Shown here: one piece after another, positions 16,583-26,543 of the stretch
Layout of the letters: every line of letters begins with the position of its first letter
Position numbering within the stretch: position 1 is the stretch's first letter
Origin: Bacillus wiedmannii
GTDB lineage: Bacteria > Bacillota > Bacilli > Bacillales > Bacillaceae_G
Direction of reading: 5' to 3'
NCBI RefSeq assembly: GCF_001583695.1
Contig: NZ_LOBC01000016.1
Coordinates: forward strand, 1 to 64,000
Length of the DNA: 64,000 bases
Notes under the pieces: generated by a model
What the model saw: only the letters and a program-made list of their open reading frames with translations
Told to the model about the DNA's origin: nothing
The model's database searches: none
Made by a program: the position numbers and the translations under genes

Positions 16583-18115
16583 ATGGAATACGTAATTGAG
16601 ATGAACAATATTACAAAAGTATTCCCAGGCATTGTAGCGAATGATGATATTACGCTGCAAGTAAAACAGGGAGAGATACACGCTTTACTTGGAGAAAATG
16701 GTGCAGGGAAATCAACATTGATGAATGTACTGTTCGGTTTGTATCAACCAGAACAGGGAGAAATTAAGATTAAAGGAAAACCTGTCAAAATTACAAATCC
16801 GAATATAGCAAATGACCTTGGTATTGGGATGGTCCATCAGCATTTTATGCTTGTTCATAATTTTACAGTTACAGAGAATATTATTCTTGGAAATGAGCCG
16901 AAGAAAAAAGGAAGAATTGCTGTTGAAGAGGCTGCGAAAGAAATTAAACAATTATCTGAACAGTACGGTTTAGCAGTTGATCCAAATGCAAAGATTGAAG
17001 ATATTTCGGTTGGGATGCAGCAAAGGGTTGAAATATTAAAAACGCTTTATCGTGGTGCGGAGATTTTAATATTCGATGAACCAACTGCGGTGTTAACTCC
17101 TCAAGAAATTCACGAGTTGATTCAAATTATGAAAAAGCTTGTGCAAGAAGGAAAATCTATCGTTCTTATTACACATAAATTGAAAGAAATTATGGAAGTT
17201 TGCGATCGTTGCACAATTATTCGTAAAGGTAAAGGAATTGGTACAGTTGACGTTGCGGAAATGAATGAACATAAACTTGCAGAATTAATGGTCGGACGTC
17301 AAGTGAATTTTAAAACAGAAAAAATAGAGGCTAAACCGAAAGAAGAGGTTCTATCTGTTTCGAATATTTTCGTTCATGATGCACGCCAATTACCTGCTGT
17401 AAAAGGCCTTGACTTAACTGTTCGTGCAGGAGAAATCGTTGGTATTGCAGGGATTGATGGAAATGGACAAAGTGAATTAATAGAGGCAATTACTGGTTTA
17501 CGAAAAGTTGAGTCAGGTTCTATTGCAATTAAAGGAAAAGAAATAACAAATTGGCCTGTTCGAAGAATTACAGAGGAAGGAATTGGTCATATTCCAGAAG
17601 ATCGTCATAAACACGGTCTTGTGCTTGATTTTTCTGTTAGAGATAATATAGTTTTACAAACGTACTATAAAAATCCATTCTCAAAGAAAGGGATTTTAAA
17701 CTTTAGTCAAATCACACAAAAAGCAAAAGCGCTTATTGAACAGTTTGATGTGCGTACACCCGGTGAACACACATTAACTCGTGCACTATCTGGTGGAAAC
17801 CAGCAGAAGGCAATTATCGCACGCGAAGTGGATCGTAATCCAGATTTATTAATTGCAGCACAGCCAACACGTGGTTTAGATGTAGGTGCGATTGAATTTA
17901 TTCATAAAAAATTAATCGAGCAAAGAGATAAGGGAAAAGCAGTATTGCTTCTATCGCTAGAACTGGATGAAATTTTAAATGTAAGTGATCGAGTTGCTGT
18001 TATATATGAAGGGGAAATTGTAGCAATTGTTGATGCGAAAGAAACAAATGAACAACAGCTTGGTTTGTTGATGGCTGGCGGAACGGAGAAAGAGAAGGTG
18101 AACACAAATGGCTAA
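16583..18115 (+). CDS. nupO: Nucleoside ABC transporter, ATP-binding protein
   Basis: The 510-residue cytoplasmic ATPase has two fused ABC domains, as in sugar/nucleoside importers. The first has Walker A GENGAGKST at 37-45 and ILIFDEPTAVLTP. The second has a degenerate loop (GIDGNGQSE) and signature LSGGNQQK. ATG 16583 follows AGGAGG by 6 nt; an upstream GTG at 16556 is less likely. It overlaps the first permease gene by 8 nt. It powers uptake with the lipoprotein and the two permeases beside it. Confidence 0.9.
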   Translation: MEYVIEMNNITKVFPGIVANDDITLQVKQGEIHALLGENGAGKSTLMNVLFGLYQPEQGEIKIKGKPVKITNPNIANDLGIGMVHQHFMLVHNFTVTENIILGNEPKKKGRIAVEEAAKEIKQLSEQYGLAVDPNAKIEDISVGMQQRVEILKTLYRGAEILIFDEPTAVLTPQEIHELIQIMKKLVQEGKSIVLITHKLKEIMEVCDRCTIIRKGKGIGTVDVAEMNEHKLAELMVGRQVNFKTEKIEAKPKEEVLSVSNIFVHDARQLPAVKGLDLTVRAGEIVGIAGIDGNGQSELIEAITGLRKVESGSIAIKGKEITNWPVRRITEEGIGHIPEDRHKHGLVLDFSVRDNIVLQTYYKNPFSKKGILNFSQITQKAKALIEQFDVRTPGEHTLTRALSGGNQQKAIIAREVDRNPDLLIAAQPTRGLDVGAIEFIHKKLIEQRDKGKAVLLLSLELDEILNVSDRVAVIYEGEIVAIVDAKETNEQQLGLLMAGGTEKEKVNTNG

Positions 18116-19166
18116 AAAATTTTTAACGGAGCGAACAATTAATATTTTAGTTCCTGTATTATCCGTTATTTTTGGTTTACTTGTTGGTGCCATTGTAATG
18201 TTATTTAGTGGATATGATCCAATTGTTGGGTATGCAGCGCTTTGGGAAGGAATGGTTGGAAATCCACAAGCAATTGGTGAAACATTACGTACGATGATTC
18301 CGCTTGTATTAGCAGGACTTTCTGTAGCATTTGCATTCCGTACAGGCCTTTTTAACATCGGAGTAGAAGGACAGTTATTAGTCGGATGGCTTGCTGCTGT
18401 TTGGTTTGGATATGCAGTATCATTACCGGCAATTTTACATATTCCGTTGTCAATTTTAGTAGCGGCAATAGCTGGTGGGCTATGGGGATTTATCCCGGGA
18501 TATTTGAAAGGGAAATTTAAAGTAAATGAAGTAATCGTAACGATTATGATGAATTATATTGCACTTTACGTGACGTATGATTTAATTAAACGCTTTTTAC
18601 ATGAGGCGAATGAGAAGTCATATGATATAAAATCTAGTGCTTCTTTATCTTCTGAATGGTTATCTTCTTTAACAGATGGTTCTCGTTTGCACTGGGGGAT
18701 TGTCGTAGCGATATTAGTAGCAATTATTATGTGGTTCTTATTGGACAGAACGACATTGGGATACGAATTGAAATCTGTTGGATTTAATCAACATGCTTCT
18801 CAGTATGCGGGGATGAAAGTTTCTCGAAATGTTGTACTATCTATGACGATTGCGGGTGCATTTGCAGGGATTGGTGGTGCTATGGAAGGGCTTGGTACAT
18901 TCCAAAACATGACAGCGATGTCTTCGTTTACTGGTATCGGATTTGATGGGATTGCGGTAGCTCTACTTGGGGGGAATAATCCGTTTGGTATATTATTAGC
19001 GGCTTTACTGTTCGGTGGTTTGAAAAGTGCAGCCCCACAAATGAATTTTGAAGCAGATGTACCTTCTGAGTTAATTAACGTTATTATTGCATGTATTATT
19101 TTCTTTGTAGCGTGCAGTTATGTTTTACGCTGGGCACTTACACGCATGAGCAAGGAGGGGAAATAA
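18108..19166 (+). CDS. nupP: Nucleoside ABC transporter, permease 1
   Basis: The 352-residue integral membrane protein has about 9 to 10 hydrophobic helices and the BPD_transp_2 features of this importer class, including FRTGLFNIGVEGQLLVG and the GAFAGIGGAMEG cytoplasmic loop. It starts inside the 3' end of the ATPase gene and abuts the second permease gene without a gap, so the three are translationally coupled. It forms half of the membrane channel. Confidence 0.9.
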   Translation: MAKKFLTERTINILVPVLSVIFGLLVGAIVMLFSGYDPIVGYAALWEGMVGNPQAIGETLRTMIPLVLAGLSVAFAFRTGLFNIGVEGQLLVGWLAAVWFGYAVSLPAILHIPLSILVAAIAGGLWGFIPGYLKGKFKVNEVIVTIMMNYIALYVTYDLIKRFLHEANEKSYDIKSSASLSSEWLSSLTDGSRLHWGIVVAILVAIIMWFLLDRTTLGYELKSVGFNQHASQYAGMKVSRNVVLSMTIAGAFAGIGGAMEGLGTFQNMTAMSSFTGIGFDGIAVALLGGNNPFGILLAALLFGGLKSAAPQMNFEADVPSELINVIIACIIFFVACSYVLRWALTRMSKEGK

Positions 19167-20126
19167 ATGAGCTTTTTAGATATTTTAGCCATTCTTGTGA
19201 CGGGTACGTTATATACGGCAGCGCCACTTATTTTTACGGCGTTAGGTGGAGTGTTTAGTGAACGTTCTGGGGTTGTAAATATAGCGTTAGAAGGTTTAAT
19301 GTTATTTGGTGCATTTACTGGTATCGTTACAACGTTATTAATGGGTGATACGTGGGGAGCGATGACTCCTTGGATAGCTCTATTATTTGCAGCAATTGGT
19401 AGTGGGTTATTTGCACTTCTTCATGCGGTAGCATCCATTACATTCCGTGCGGATCAAGTAGTGAGCGGGGTAGCGATTAATTTCTTAGCTCTTGGTTTAA
19501 CGGTATTTGCCATTAAGAAAATCTTTGGCAAAGGACAAACTGATTTCATTCAATATCGTATTGAAAAAATCGATGTTCCGGGTCTTTCGGATATTCCGGT
19601 AATCGGAAAAATCTTTTTCTCAAATGTACCGTTAACATCGTATATTGCTATTATTTTAGCGTTTGTCGTTTGGTATGTCATTTATAAAACGCCGTTCGGT
19701 CTTCGTCTTCGTGCGGTTGGTGAACATCCAATGGCAGCAGATACGATGGGTATTAATGTATATAAAATGCGTTATATTGCAGTTGCTATATCTGGAATGT
19801 TTGCAGGGGTTGGTGGAGCGGTCTTCGCTATGTCGATTTCTGGTAACTTCTCAGGTGCTACAATTACTGGACAAGGTTTCTTAGCGCTAGCAGCTATGAT
19901 TTTCGGTAAATGGAATCCACTCGGTGCTCTTGGAGCGGCTCTGTTCTTCGGATTTGCTCAATCACTTGGAATAACAGGTGGTACGATTCCGGTACTAAAG
20001 GAAATTCCAAGTGTATTCTTAACGATATTACCGTATGTATTCACAATATTAGCACTTGTTGGTTTTGTAGGTCGTTCTGAAGCTCCGAAAGCGTTAGGAA
20101 CGCCGTATGAAAAAGGAAAACGATAA
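19167..20126 (+). CDS. nupQ: Nucleoside ABC transporter, permease 2
   Basis: The 319-residue membrane protein is the second BPD_transp_2 permease, with FSERSGVVNIALEGLML and the loop GMFAGVGGAVFA, paralogous to the upstream permease. It begins at the base after the preceding stop, with AAGGAGGGG as its ribosome site inside nupP. It completes the nupNOPQ-like importer; the terminator right behind it closes the operon. Confidence 0.9.
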   Translation: MSFLDILAILVTGTLYTAAPLIFTALGGVFSERSGVVNIALEGLMLFGAFTGIVTTLLMGDTWGAMTPWIALLFAAIGSGLFALLHAVASITFRADQVVSGVAINFLALGLTVFAIKKIFGKGQTDFIQYRIEKIDVPGLSDIPVIGKIFFSNVPLTSYIAIILAFVVWYVIYKTPFGLRLRAVGEHPMAADTMGINVYKMRYIAVAISGMFAGVGGAVFAMSISGNFSGATITGQGFLALAAMIFGKWNPLGALGAALFFGFAQSLGITGGTIPVLKEIPSVFLTILPYVFTILALVGFVGRSEAPKALGTPYEKGKR

Positions 20127-20130
20127 GTAT

Positions 20131-20163
20131 AAAAAAGCTCGCACATTAGTGCGGGCTTTTTTA
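20131..20163 (+). terminator. Terminator of the nup operon
   Basis: AAAAAAGCTCGCAC pairs with GTGCGGGCTTTTTT (one G-U) across ATTA. Confidence 0.9.
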
Positions 20164-20255
20164 CATAGACTATATGTAATACGGAATTTTACGATGTTCC
20201 TTACATATGACAGTTTTTAGAAAGAGCCTCATGTAAGTATAGTGAGGAAGAAAAG

Positions 20256-20285
20256 TTGATTTTTTATTTCTAAAAACTGTATATT
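20256..20285 (+). promoter_or_regulatory. Candidate promoter of ymfF-ymfH
   Basis: TTGATT (20256-20261), an 18-nt spacer and TATATT (20280-20285), 40 nt before the ymfF start. Confidence 0.5.
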
Positions 20286-20324
20286 GAAGAGGAATATTCC
20301 TATATACGTAAAGGAGGGCTATAA

Positions 20325-21599
20325 ATGAAACTAATGGAACAACAGTTACATGAGTTAGGTGGTTTGCGAGTACATATTATCCCGACTGATAAATATAAAA
20401 CAAATACTTTTGTATTTCGTTTTAAAGCACCTTTAAATGAAGAGACGGTGACAGAGCGTGCCCTATTGCCATACGTATTGCAAAGTGCGACAGAAAAGCT
20501 TCCTTCTGTAATTCGTCTTCGTCAATATTTAGAAGAATTATACGGATCTTCTTTGGCAGTAGATGTAAGTAAAAAAGGAGAAGACCATATTATCTCTATT
20601 TATGTAGACATTGCAAATGAAGTATATTTACATGATGCACCACCGCTATTTGAAAAAGCACTTTCTATGTTATCGGATATCGTTTTACATCCAGCAACAG
20701 AGGGGGATGGTTTTTTACCTTCTATCGTAGAAAGTGAAAAGAGAGCGCTCTTGCAACGAATTGAAGCTACGTACGATGATAAAATGCGCTATGCAAACGA
20801 GCGTTTAATTGAAGAAATGTGCAAAGTAGAACCGTATCGTTTAAGTGCACATGGGAAAAAAGAGAGTGTTTCTTCTATTACAAATGAAAGTTTGTATCAA
20901 TATTATCAAAAAGTGTTAGCAGAAGATGAAATGGATCTATACATTATTGGTGATATTTCAGAAAACGCAGTGGATCTTGTCAGTAAGTATTTTTCTATTT
21001 CAGCGCGTCCTGCGAGAGAAAGAAATGTACTTCTTCATAAGAGAAATAATGAAGAAAAAGAAGTTGTTGAAAAACAAGAATTAAAACAAAGTAAATTACA
21101 CATTGGTTATCGTACGTTTATTACGTATAAAGACGAAGATTATTTTGCACTACAATTGTTCAATGGATTGTTTGGAGGATTTTCTCATTCGAAGTTATTC
21201 GTTAACGTTCGTGAAAAAAATAGTTTAGCGTACTATGCAGCATCCCGCTTTGAAAGTCATAAAGGCTTATTGTTTGTCATGTCAGGGATCGAAGCGAAAA
21301 ATTATGAAAAAGCTGTTGAGATTATTAAAGAACAAATGTTGGCGATGCAAAATGGTGATTTTTCTGAAGAAGAGATGCATCAAACGAAAAGTGTCATTCA
21401 AAATCAAATATTAGAAGCGATTGATACACCGCGCGGATTTGTGGAAATGCTGTATCATGGTATTATTTCAGACCGTACGCGTCCGGTTGAAGAATGGCTT
21501 TCAGGTATTGAAAGTGTGACGAAAGAAGAGATTGTGAAAGTTGCTAAAAATATTGAACTAGATACAATTTACTTTTTACATGGAACGGAGGGAGAATAA
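20325..21599 (+). CDS. ymfF: M16-family peptidase-like protein YmfF (inactive-type)
   Basis: The 424-residue protein has the two-domain M16 (insulinase/processing peptidase) fold but no HxxEH zinc motif where one is expected. It is therefore probably the non-catalytic partner of the next gene, as in other M16 pairs. No signal peptide is visible. AAGGAGGG precedes the ATG. The next gene starts on the base after its stop, consistent with a heterodimer of the two products. The substrate is unknown. Confidence 0.85.
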   Translation: MKLMEQQLHELGGLRVHIIPTDKYKTNTFVFRFKAPLNEETVTERALLPYVLQSATEKLPSVIRLRQYLEELYGSSLAVDVSKKGEDHIISIYVDIANEVYLHDAPPLFEKALSMLSDIVLHPATEGDGFLPSIVESEKRALLQRIEATYDDKMRYANERLIEEMCKVEPYRLSAHGKKESVSSITNESLYQYYQKVLAEDEMDLYIIGDISENAVDLVSKYFSISARPARERNVLLHKRNNEEKEVVEKQELKQSKLHIGYRTFITYKDEDYFALQLFNGLFGGFSHSKLFVNVREKNSLAYYAASRFESHKGLLFVMSGIEAKNYEKAVEIIKEQMLAMQNGDFSEEEMHQTKSVIQNQILEAIDTPRGFVEMLYHGIISDRTRPVEEWLSGIESVTKEEIVKVAKNIELDTIYFLHGTEGE

Positions 21600-22886
21600 A
21601 TGGAGAAAATTGTTTATGAGCAATTAAAAGAGACACTCTATTATGAAAAACTTCCTAATGGATTAGATGTATATATTTTACCGAAGCAAGGATTTAATAA
21701 AACATTTGCAACGTTTACGACAAAATATGGTTCTATGGATAATACATTCGTACCACTAGGTAAAGAAGAAATGATTCGTGTGCCTGATGGAATTGCTCAT
21801 TTTCTTGAGCATAAATTATTTGAAAAAGAAGATCACGATGCTTTCCAATTGTTTAGTAAACAAGGGGCATCAGCAAATGCTTTCACATCTTTCACAAGAA
21901 CAGCTTACCTGTTTTCATGTACATCAAATGTAGAACAAAATTTAAATACATTGTTAAACTTCGTACAAGAGCCTTACTTCTCTGAAAAAACAGTTGAAAA
22001 AGAGAAGGGAATTATTGGGCAAGAAATTCAAATGTATCAAGATAATCCAGATTGGCGCTTATACTTTGGATTAATTGATAGCTTGTTTGTAAAGCACCCA
22101 ATTAAAATTGATATTGCAGGGACAATCGAGTCTATTAGTAAAATTACGAAAGACTTATTATATGAATGCTATGAAACATTTTATCATCCGAGCAATATGT
22201 TATTGTTCGTTGTGGGGGCAATTGATCCAGAGAAAACAATGGATTTAGTACGTGAAAATCAAGCGAAAAAAGATTATAAAAACCAGCCAGAAATTGTACG
22301 TTCATTTGAGGAAGAACCAGATGAGGTAAATGAAAAGAAGAAAATTATTTCCATGCCTGTACAAACACCGAAATGTTTAGTTGGTATTAAAGCGACAAAT
22401 TTAAAAGAAAAAGGGAAAGCCCTTTTAAAACAAGAAATTGCGCTTACGTTACTTTTAGATTATTTATTTGGGAAAAGCTCCGTTCATTACGAATCTTTAT
22501 ATAATGAAGGTCTTATTGATGATTCGTTCTCGTATGATTATACGGAAGAAAATAACTTCGGTTTTGCAATGGTTGGCGGCGATACGAAGCAACCTGATGA
22601 GCTGGAAGAGCGTTTGAAAAGCATTTTACTAAATACAAATTATGATCAATTAGATGAGGTGGCATTAGAACGAGTAAAGAAAAAGAAAATAGGTGGCTTT
22701 TTACGCTCGTTGAATTCGCCGGAATATATTGCAAATCAATTTACACGATATGCGTTTAATGAATCTAGTCTGTTTGAGGCATTGACTGTATTAGAAAGTT
22801 TAACTGTTCAAGATTTACAAGAAGTAGCCAAATTATTATTATCAGAAGAGAAAATGAGTGTTTGTCAAGTTTTACCGAAAAAATAA
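21600..22886 (+). CDS. ymfH: M16-family zinc peptidase YmfH
   Basis: The 428-residue protein carries the inverted zinc motif HFLEH near residue 66, followed by a distal Glu region (EKEKGIIGQEI), so it should be the catalytic half of the YmfF/YmfH pair. It lacks a signal peptide and is expected to be cytoplasmic. It is read without a gap after ymfF and ends before an 18-bp terminator stem. Function in Bacillus is not settled. Confidence 0.88.
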   Translation: MEKIVYEQLKETLYYEKLPNGLDVYILPKQGFNKTFATFTTKYGSMDNTFVPLGKEEMIRVPDGIAHFLEHKLFEKEDHDAFQLFSKQGASANAFTSFTRTAYLFSCTSNVEQNLNTLLNFVQEPYFSEKTVEKEKGIIGQEIQMYQDNPDWRLYFGLIDSLFVKHPIKIDIAGTIESISKITKDLLYECYETFYHPSNMLLFVVGAIDPEKTMDLVRENQAKKDYKNQPEIVRSFEEEPDEVNEKKKIISMPVQTPKCLVGIKATNLKEKGKALLKQEIALTLLLDYLFGKSSVHYESLYNEGLIDDSFSYDYTEENNFGFAMVGGDTKQPDELEERLKSILLNTNYDQLDEVALERVKKKKIGGFLRSLNSPEYIANQFTRYAFNESSLFEALTVLESLTVQDLQEVAKLLLSEEKMSVCQVLPKK

Positions 22887-22896
22887 AAGGTTTCAT

Positions 22897-22946
22897 AATA
22901 ATACCCTCATCTTATCATTGATAAATTGTAAGATGAGGGTATTATT
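22897..22946 (+). terminator. Terminator of ymfF-ymfH
   Basis: AATAATACCCTCATCTTA (22897-22914) pairs perfectly with 22929-22946. Confidence 0.85.
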
Positions 22947-22985
22947 TATAGGAGAAAGATTTTGTTGAGATAAGAGAGGAATTGT

Positions 22986-23699
22986 ATGAAAAAGTATGCA
23001 TTAGTAACTGGAGGAAGCGGAGGGATTGGCTCTGCTATTTCAAAACAATTAATTCAAGATGGATATACAGTATATGTTCATTATAATAACAGTGCAGAGA
23101 AAGTGAACGAGTTGCAGAAAGAATGGGGTGAAGTGATTCCTGTTCAAGCGAATTTAGCTTCTACTGATGGGGCAGAGCAGTTGTGGGAACAAATTGAACA
23201 TCCTCTTGATGTTATCGTATATGCAGCTGGGAAGAGTATCTTTGGACTCGTAACAGATGTAACGAACGATGAATTGAATTATATGGTAGAACTTCAAGTG
23301 AAGAGTATCTATAAATTATTATCAAGGGCGCTGCCATCTATGATTCAGCGGAGAAGTGGTAATATTGTACTTGTTTCTTCTATATGGGGCCAAATCGGCG
23401 CATCATGTGAAGTGCTTTACTCTATGGTAAAAGGTGCACAAAATTCATATGTGAAAGCTTTAGCGAAAGAAGTTTCATTAAGTGGATTAAGGGTTAACGC
23501 GGTGGCGCCAGGTGCAATTGAAACGGAAATGTTACAAGTATTTTCAGAAGAGGATAAGAATGAAATTGCTGAAGAGATCCCGTTAGGTAGGTTGGGACTA
23601 CCAGAAGAGGTAGCGAAAACAGTGTCATTCCTCGTATCACCAGGAGCATCTTACATAACTGGACAAATTATCGGAGTAAATGGTGGTTGGCATTGCTAA
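22986..23699 (+). CDS. ymfI: EF-P 5-aminopentanone reductase (SDR)
   Basis: The 237-residue short-chain dehydrogenase has the dinucleotide loop TGGSGGIGSA and the catalytic Ser-Tyr-Lys set, with Tyr and Lys in YSMVK, and ends in the usual VNGGWHC. In B. subtilis YmfI reduces the 5-aminopentanone group on elongation factor P to 5-aminopentanol, the last step of that modification. The same position between ymfH and ymfJ supports the specific name over generic FabG-like reductase. GAGAGGAATTG precedes the ATG. Confidence 0.85.
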   Translation: MKKYALVTGGSGGIGSAISKQLIQDGYTVYVHYNNSAEKVNELQKEWGEVIPVQANLASTDGAEQLWEQIEHPLDVIVYAAGKSIFGLVTDVTNDELNYMVELQVKSIYKLLSRALPSMIQRRSGNIVLVSSIWGQIGASCEVLYSMVKGAQNSYVKALAKEVSLSGLRVNAVAPGAIETEMLQVFSEEDKNEIAEEIPLGRLGLPEEVAKTVSFLVSPGASYITGQIIGVNGGWHC

Positions 23700-23774
23700 A
23701 AATTTCTTACATAAAAAATGAAAAACTGTACAAATTAAGCATGATTCTATTACTAAGTAGTGAGGTGCTTACAC

Positions 23775-24023
23775 ATGTCAGTTTTAGATAATTTTGATCA
23801 ATGGAAGAGCTTTTTAGGAGAACGTTTAGAACAGGCATCAGGAAAAGGTCTTGATGGTGGTGCTGTATCAGATATGGCATTTCGTGTTGGAGATTATTTA
23901 GCAAATGAAGTAGAAGCGCGCAACGATCAAGAGAAATTATTGTCTGAGCTTTGGAAAGTTGCTGATGAACAAGAGCAACATACAATCGCAAACTTAATGG
24001 TGAAGTTTGTACAGCATAAGTAA
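23775..24023 (+). CDS. ymfJ: DUF3243 protein YmfJ
   Basis: The 82-residue soluble helical protein starts MSVLDNFDQWKSFLGER, typical for DUF3243, and has no known catalytic motif. ATG 23775 is preferred with GTGAGGTG seven bases ahead; a GTG at 23760 would use the ribosome site as codons. It is followed by its own terminator. Role unknown. Confidence 0.85.
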   Translation: MSVLDNFDQWKSFLGERLEQASGKGLDGGAVSDMAFRVGDYLANEVEARNDQEKLLSELWKVADEQEQHTIANLMVKFVQHK

Positions 24024-24056
24024 AAAATAGAGAGGAGAATCTCCTCTCTATTTTTT
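24022..24056 (+). terminator. Terminator of ymfJ
   Basis: AAATAGAGAGGAGA and its complement form a long stem ending in T8. Confidence 0.9.
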
Positions 24057-24162
24057 TTGTATAATAATTGAACGGGATAGATTATACATTTAGCTTCCCT
24101 ATTAAGGTGAAATCATATAATATAGTACGTAGGTGTAAAGTAAGCAAGGGGAGTGATCTTGG

Positions 24163-24948
24163 ATGATTGAATGGTATTTTGAATATGAAATACATAAAAA
24201 CCGACCTGGCTTGCTTGGTGACGTTTCTTCGTTAATCGGTATGCTCGGCATTAATATTGTCACAATTAATGGTGTAGATAATGCACGACGTGGATTACTC
24301 CTTATGTGTGATAATCAAGAGCAAATCTCTAGACTTGAATCAATTTTAAATACGATGGATAACATAACGGTAACGAAATATCGTCCGCCAAAGCTAAGAG
24401 ATAAGCTAGCGGTTAGACATGGTAGGTACATACAACGAGATGCAGATGATAAGAAGACATTTCGATTTGTACGTGATGAATTAGGGTTACTTGTAGACTT
24501 TATGGCTGAAATAATGAAAAAAGAAGGTCATAAACTAATCGGGATACGAGGAATGCCTCGTGTCGGAAAAACAGAATCCATTGTTGCCGCAAGTGTTTGT
24601 GCAAATAAAAGATGGTTATTTGTATCATCTACTCTTATTAAGCAAACTGTTCGTAGTCAATTGATTGAAGATGAGTATAGCGACGACAATATTTTTATCT
24701 TAGATGGAATCGTGTCAACAAAGCGTGCTAACGAAAGGCATTGGCAGCTTGTTCGTGAAATTATGAGATTACCTGCAACGAAAGTTGTGGAACATCCTGA
24801 CGTATTTGTGAGTCAGTCAGAATACACATTGGATGATTTTGATTATATTATCGAGTTGCGTAACGATTATGATGAAGAAATTCAATATAATTTAGTAGAT
24901 GAAATTGAGCAAGGTACGCAAAATAATTTCTCTATGTTTGACTTTTAA
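24163..24948 (+). CDS. ymfK: DUF3388 protein YmfK (ACT-like plus P-loop-like)
   Basis: The 261-residue protein starts with an ACT-like regulatory domain (about 1-75; EIHKNRPGLLGDVSSLIGMLGI). The second half has GMPRVGKTES near 130-139, which looks like a Walker A loop, though no convincing Walker B was found. The family is conserved next to ymfJ and rodZ in Bacillus without known function. GGGGAGTGATC gives the ribosome site. A ligand-sensing nucleotide-binding protein is inference. Confidence 0.8.
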   Translation: MIEWYFEYEIHKNRPGLLGDVSSLIGMLGINIVTINGVDNARRGLLLMCDNQEQISRLESILNTMDNITVTKYRPPKLRDKLAVRHGRYIQRDADDKKTFRFVRDELGLLVDFMAEIMKKEGHKLIGIRGMPRVGKTESIVAASVCANKRWLFVSSTLIKQTVRSQLIEDEYSDDNIFILDGIVSTKRANERHWQLVREIMRLPATKVVEHPDVFVSQSEYTLDDFDYIIELRNDYDEEIQYNLVDEIEQGTQNNFSMFDF

Positions 24949-24969
24949 AGAAATATTGAGGTGTTAGTA

Positions 24970-25881
24970 GTGACAGAATTAGGACAAAAGCTGAAAGAAG
25001 CAAGAGGAACGAAGGGCTTGTCTATGGATCAGCTGCATGAGATTACAAAAATTCAAAAACGCCATTTAGTAGCGATTGAGGAAGGCAATTATGATGTATT
25101 GCCAGGAGCTTTTTATGCGCGTGCATTCATTAAACAATACGCAGATGCGGTTGGGTTAAATGGAGAGGAACTGCTTGTAGAATATCAGAGTACGATACCA
25201 CAATCTGAAAAACGCGACGTTCCACAAGTATCAACAGGACAGAAAACACAAGAAACAATGCAAAAATCTTCATCATGGCCAATTGCAGATCATATGCCGA
25301 AAGTTTTAGTTGCGCTATTAGTAATTGCATTTGGAGTGGTAATTTGGTTTGTTTTCCAAGCGTTAACTGGAAAAGGTGATGAGAAAGTTCCGAATGCTCA
25401 AAGTGAGAAAATTGAAGTTAAAAAAGCAGAAAACTCTCCGTTAGATACGAAGAAAGATGAAGTGAAAGCGGAAGAGCCGAAAAAAGAGGAACCAAAGAAA
25501 GAAGAGCCAAAGAAAGAGGAACAACCAGCACAACCAACGGGACAAGAAGAAGTAAAAGTAGTTGGTACAACTGGTAAAGTATCTACTTTGGAAATTCATA
25601 ACAATAAAACATTAGAACTGGAAATATCGGGTAAAGGTGCGAGCTATGTAGATGTTAAAGATGATGCGGGGAATGTGATTCTAAACGCTACAGTACAAGA
25701 GGGCCAAATAGAAAAACGTGATGTATCAACATTAAAAGAAGTGCGACTTAATATTGGGAATGCAACGAATGTTGAAGTTAAACTGAATGGCCAAGTGGTC
25801 GCTTATCCATTGGATCCAGAAAAAGAACTTCACCAAAGATTGGTGATAAAAAACCAAGGGATAGGGCAACCAGCACAATAA
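24970..25881 (+). CDS. rodZ: Cytoskeletal protein RodZ
   Basis: The 303-residue bitopic protein has a cytoplasmic helix-turn-helix domain (about 1-90; ITKIQKRHLVAIEEGNYDVLPG). One membrane helix lies near 120-138, then a Lys/Glu/Pro linker with the unit PKKEE repeated three times, and an outer DUF4115-type beta domain. RodZ links MreB to the wall synthesis machinery and sets rod shape. The GTG at 24970 is chosen, with TTGAGGTG 6 nt ahead; a GTG at 24961 lies within that site. It sits next to pgsA as in most Bacillus. Confidence 0.9.
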   Translation: MTELGQKLKEARGTKGLSMDQLHEITKIQKRHLVAIEEGNYDVLPGAFYARAFIKQYADAVGLNGEELLVEYQSTIPQSEKRDVPQVSTGQKTQETMQKSSSWPIADHMPKVLVALLVIAFGVVIWFVFQALTGKGDEKVPNAQSEKIEVKKAENSPLDTKKDEVKAEEPKKEEPKKEEPKKEEQPAQPTGQEEVKVVGTTGKVSTLEIHNNKTLELEISGKGASYVDVKDDAGNVILNATVQEGQIEKRDVSTLKEVRLNIGNATNVEVKLNGQVVAYPLDPEKELHQRLVIKNQGIGQPAQ

Positions 25882-25882
25882 T

Positions 25883-25906
25883 AGTCATCGCCTCGATGAC
25901 TTTTTT
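25883..25906 (+). terminator. Terminator of rodZ
   Basis: AGTCATCG-CCT-CGATGACT followed by T6. It lies between rodZ and pgsA. Confidence 0.85.
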
Positions 25907-25944
25907 CAATGAACAAATGTTTTTGATATGATGGAGGAATAGCT

Positions 25945-26523
25945 GTGAATTTACCAAATAAAATTACAATATCTAGAATCTTCTTAATTCCAATTTTTAT
26001 GGTAATTATGTTAGCGCCCTTTGAATGGGGTTCATACACAATTGGTGATGTTGATTTACCAATTCAACATTTAGTAGGGGCACTTATCTTTATTATTGCT
26101 TCGGCTACAGATTGGATTGATGGACATTACGCAAGAAAGTATAATCTTGTAACGAATTTAGGGAAGTTTCTTGACCCGTTAGCTGATAAATTACTTGTTT
26201 CAGCAGCGCTTATTACATTAGTTGAGATGCAATACGTACCTGCTTGGATCGTTATTGTAATTATCAGCCGTGAGTTTGCAGTAACTGGTTTACGCCTTGT
26301 ACTTGCTGGAACAGGAGAAGTAGTGGCAGCAAATCAGTTAGGGAAAATTAAGACGTGGACACAAATTATTGCAATTGCGGCGTATTTATTACACGATGTA
26401 CCTTTAAATTTAATCCATATCCCAGTTGCTGATATTTTCATATGGATTGCATTAATCTTTACTGTTATTTCAGGGTGGGATTATTTCTGGAAAAATAGAG
26501 CTGCTTTTGTAAACTCAAAATAG
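25945..26523 (+). CDS. pgsA: CDP-diacylglycerol--glycerol-3-phosphate 3-phosphatidyltransferase
   Basis: The 192-residue membrane enzyme makes phosphatidylglycerol phosphate. The CDP-alcohol transferase motif is complete: [20 protein letters not shown] followed by LDPLADK. Several membrane helices flank it. The start is GTG, with ATGGAGGAAT ahead. It is essential in most bacteria and supplies the PG head groups used for lipoteichoic acid. Confidence 0.95.
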   Translation: MNLPNKITISRIFLIPIFMVIMLAPFEWGSYTIGDVDLPIQHLVGALIFIIASATDWIDGHYARKYNLVTNLGKFLDPLADKLLVSAALITLVEMQYVPAWIVIVIISREFAVTGLRLVLAGTGEVVAANQLGKIKTWTQIIAIAAYLLHDVPLNLIHIPVADIFIWIALIFTVISGWDYFWKNRAAFVNSK

Positions 26524-26543
26524 AAGTTTATGGGGGAATTGGG

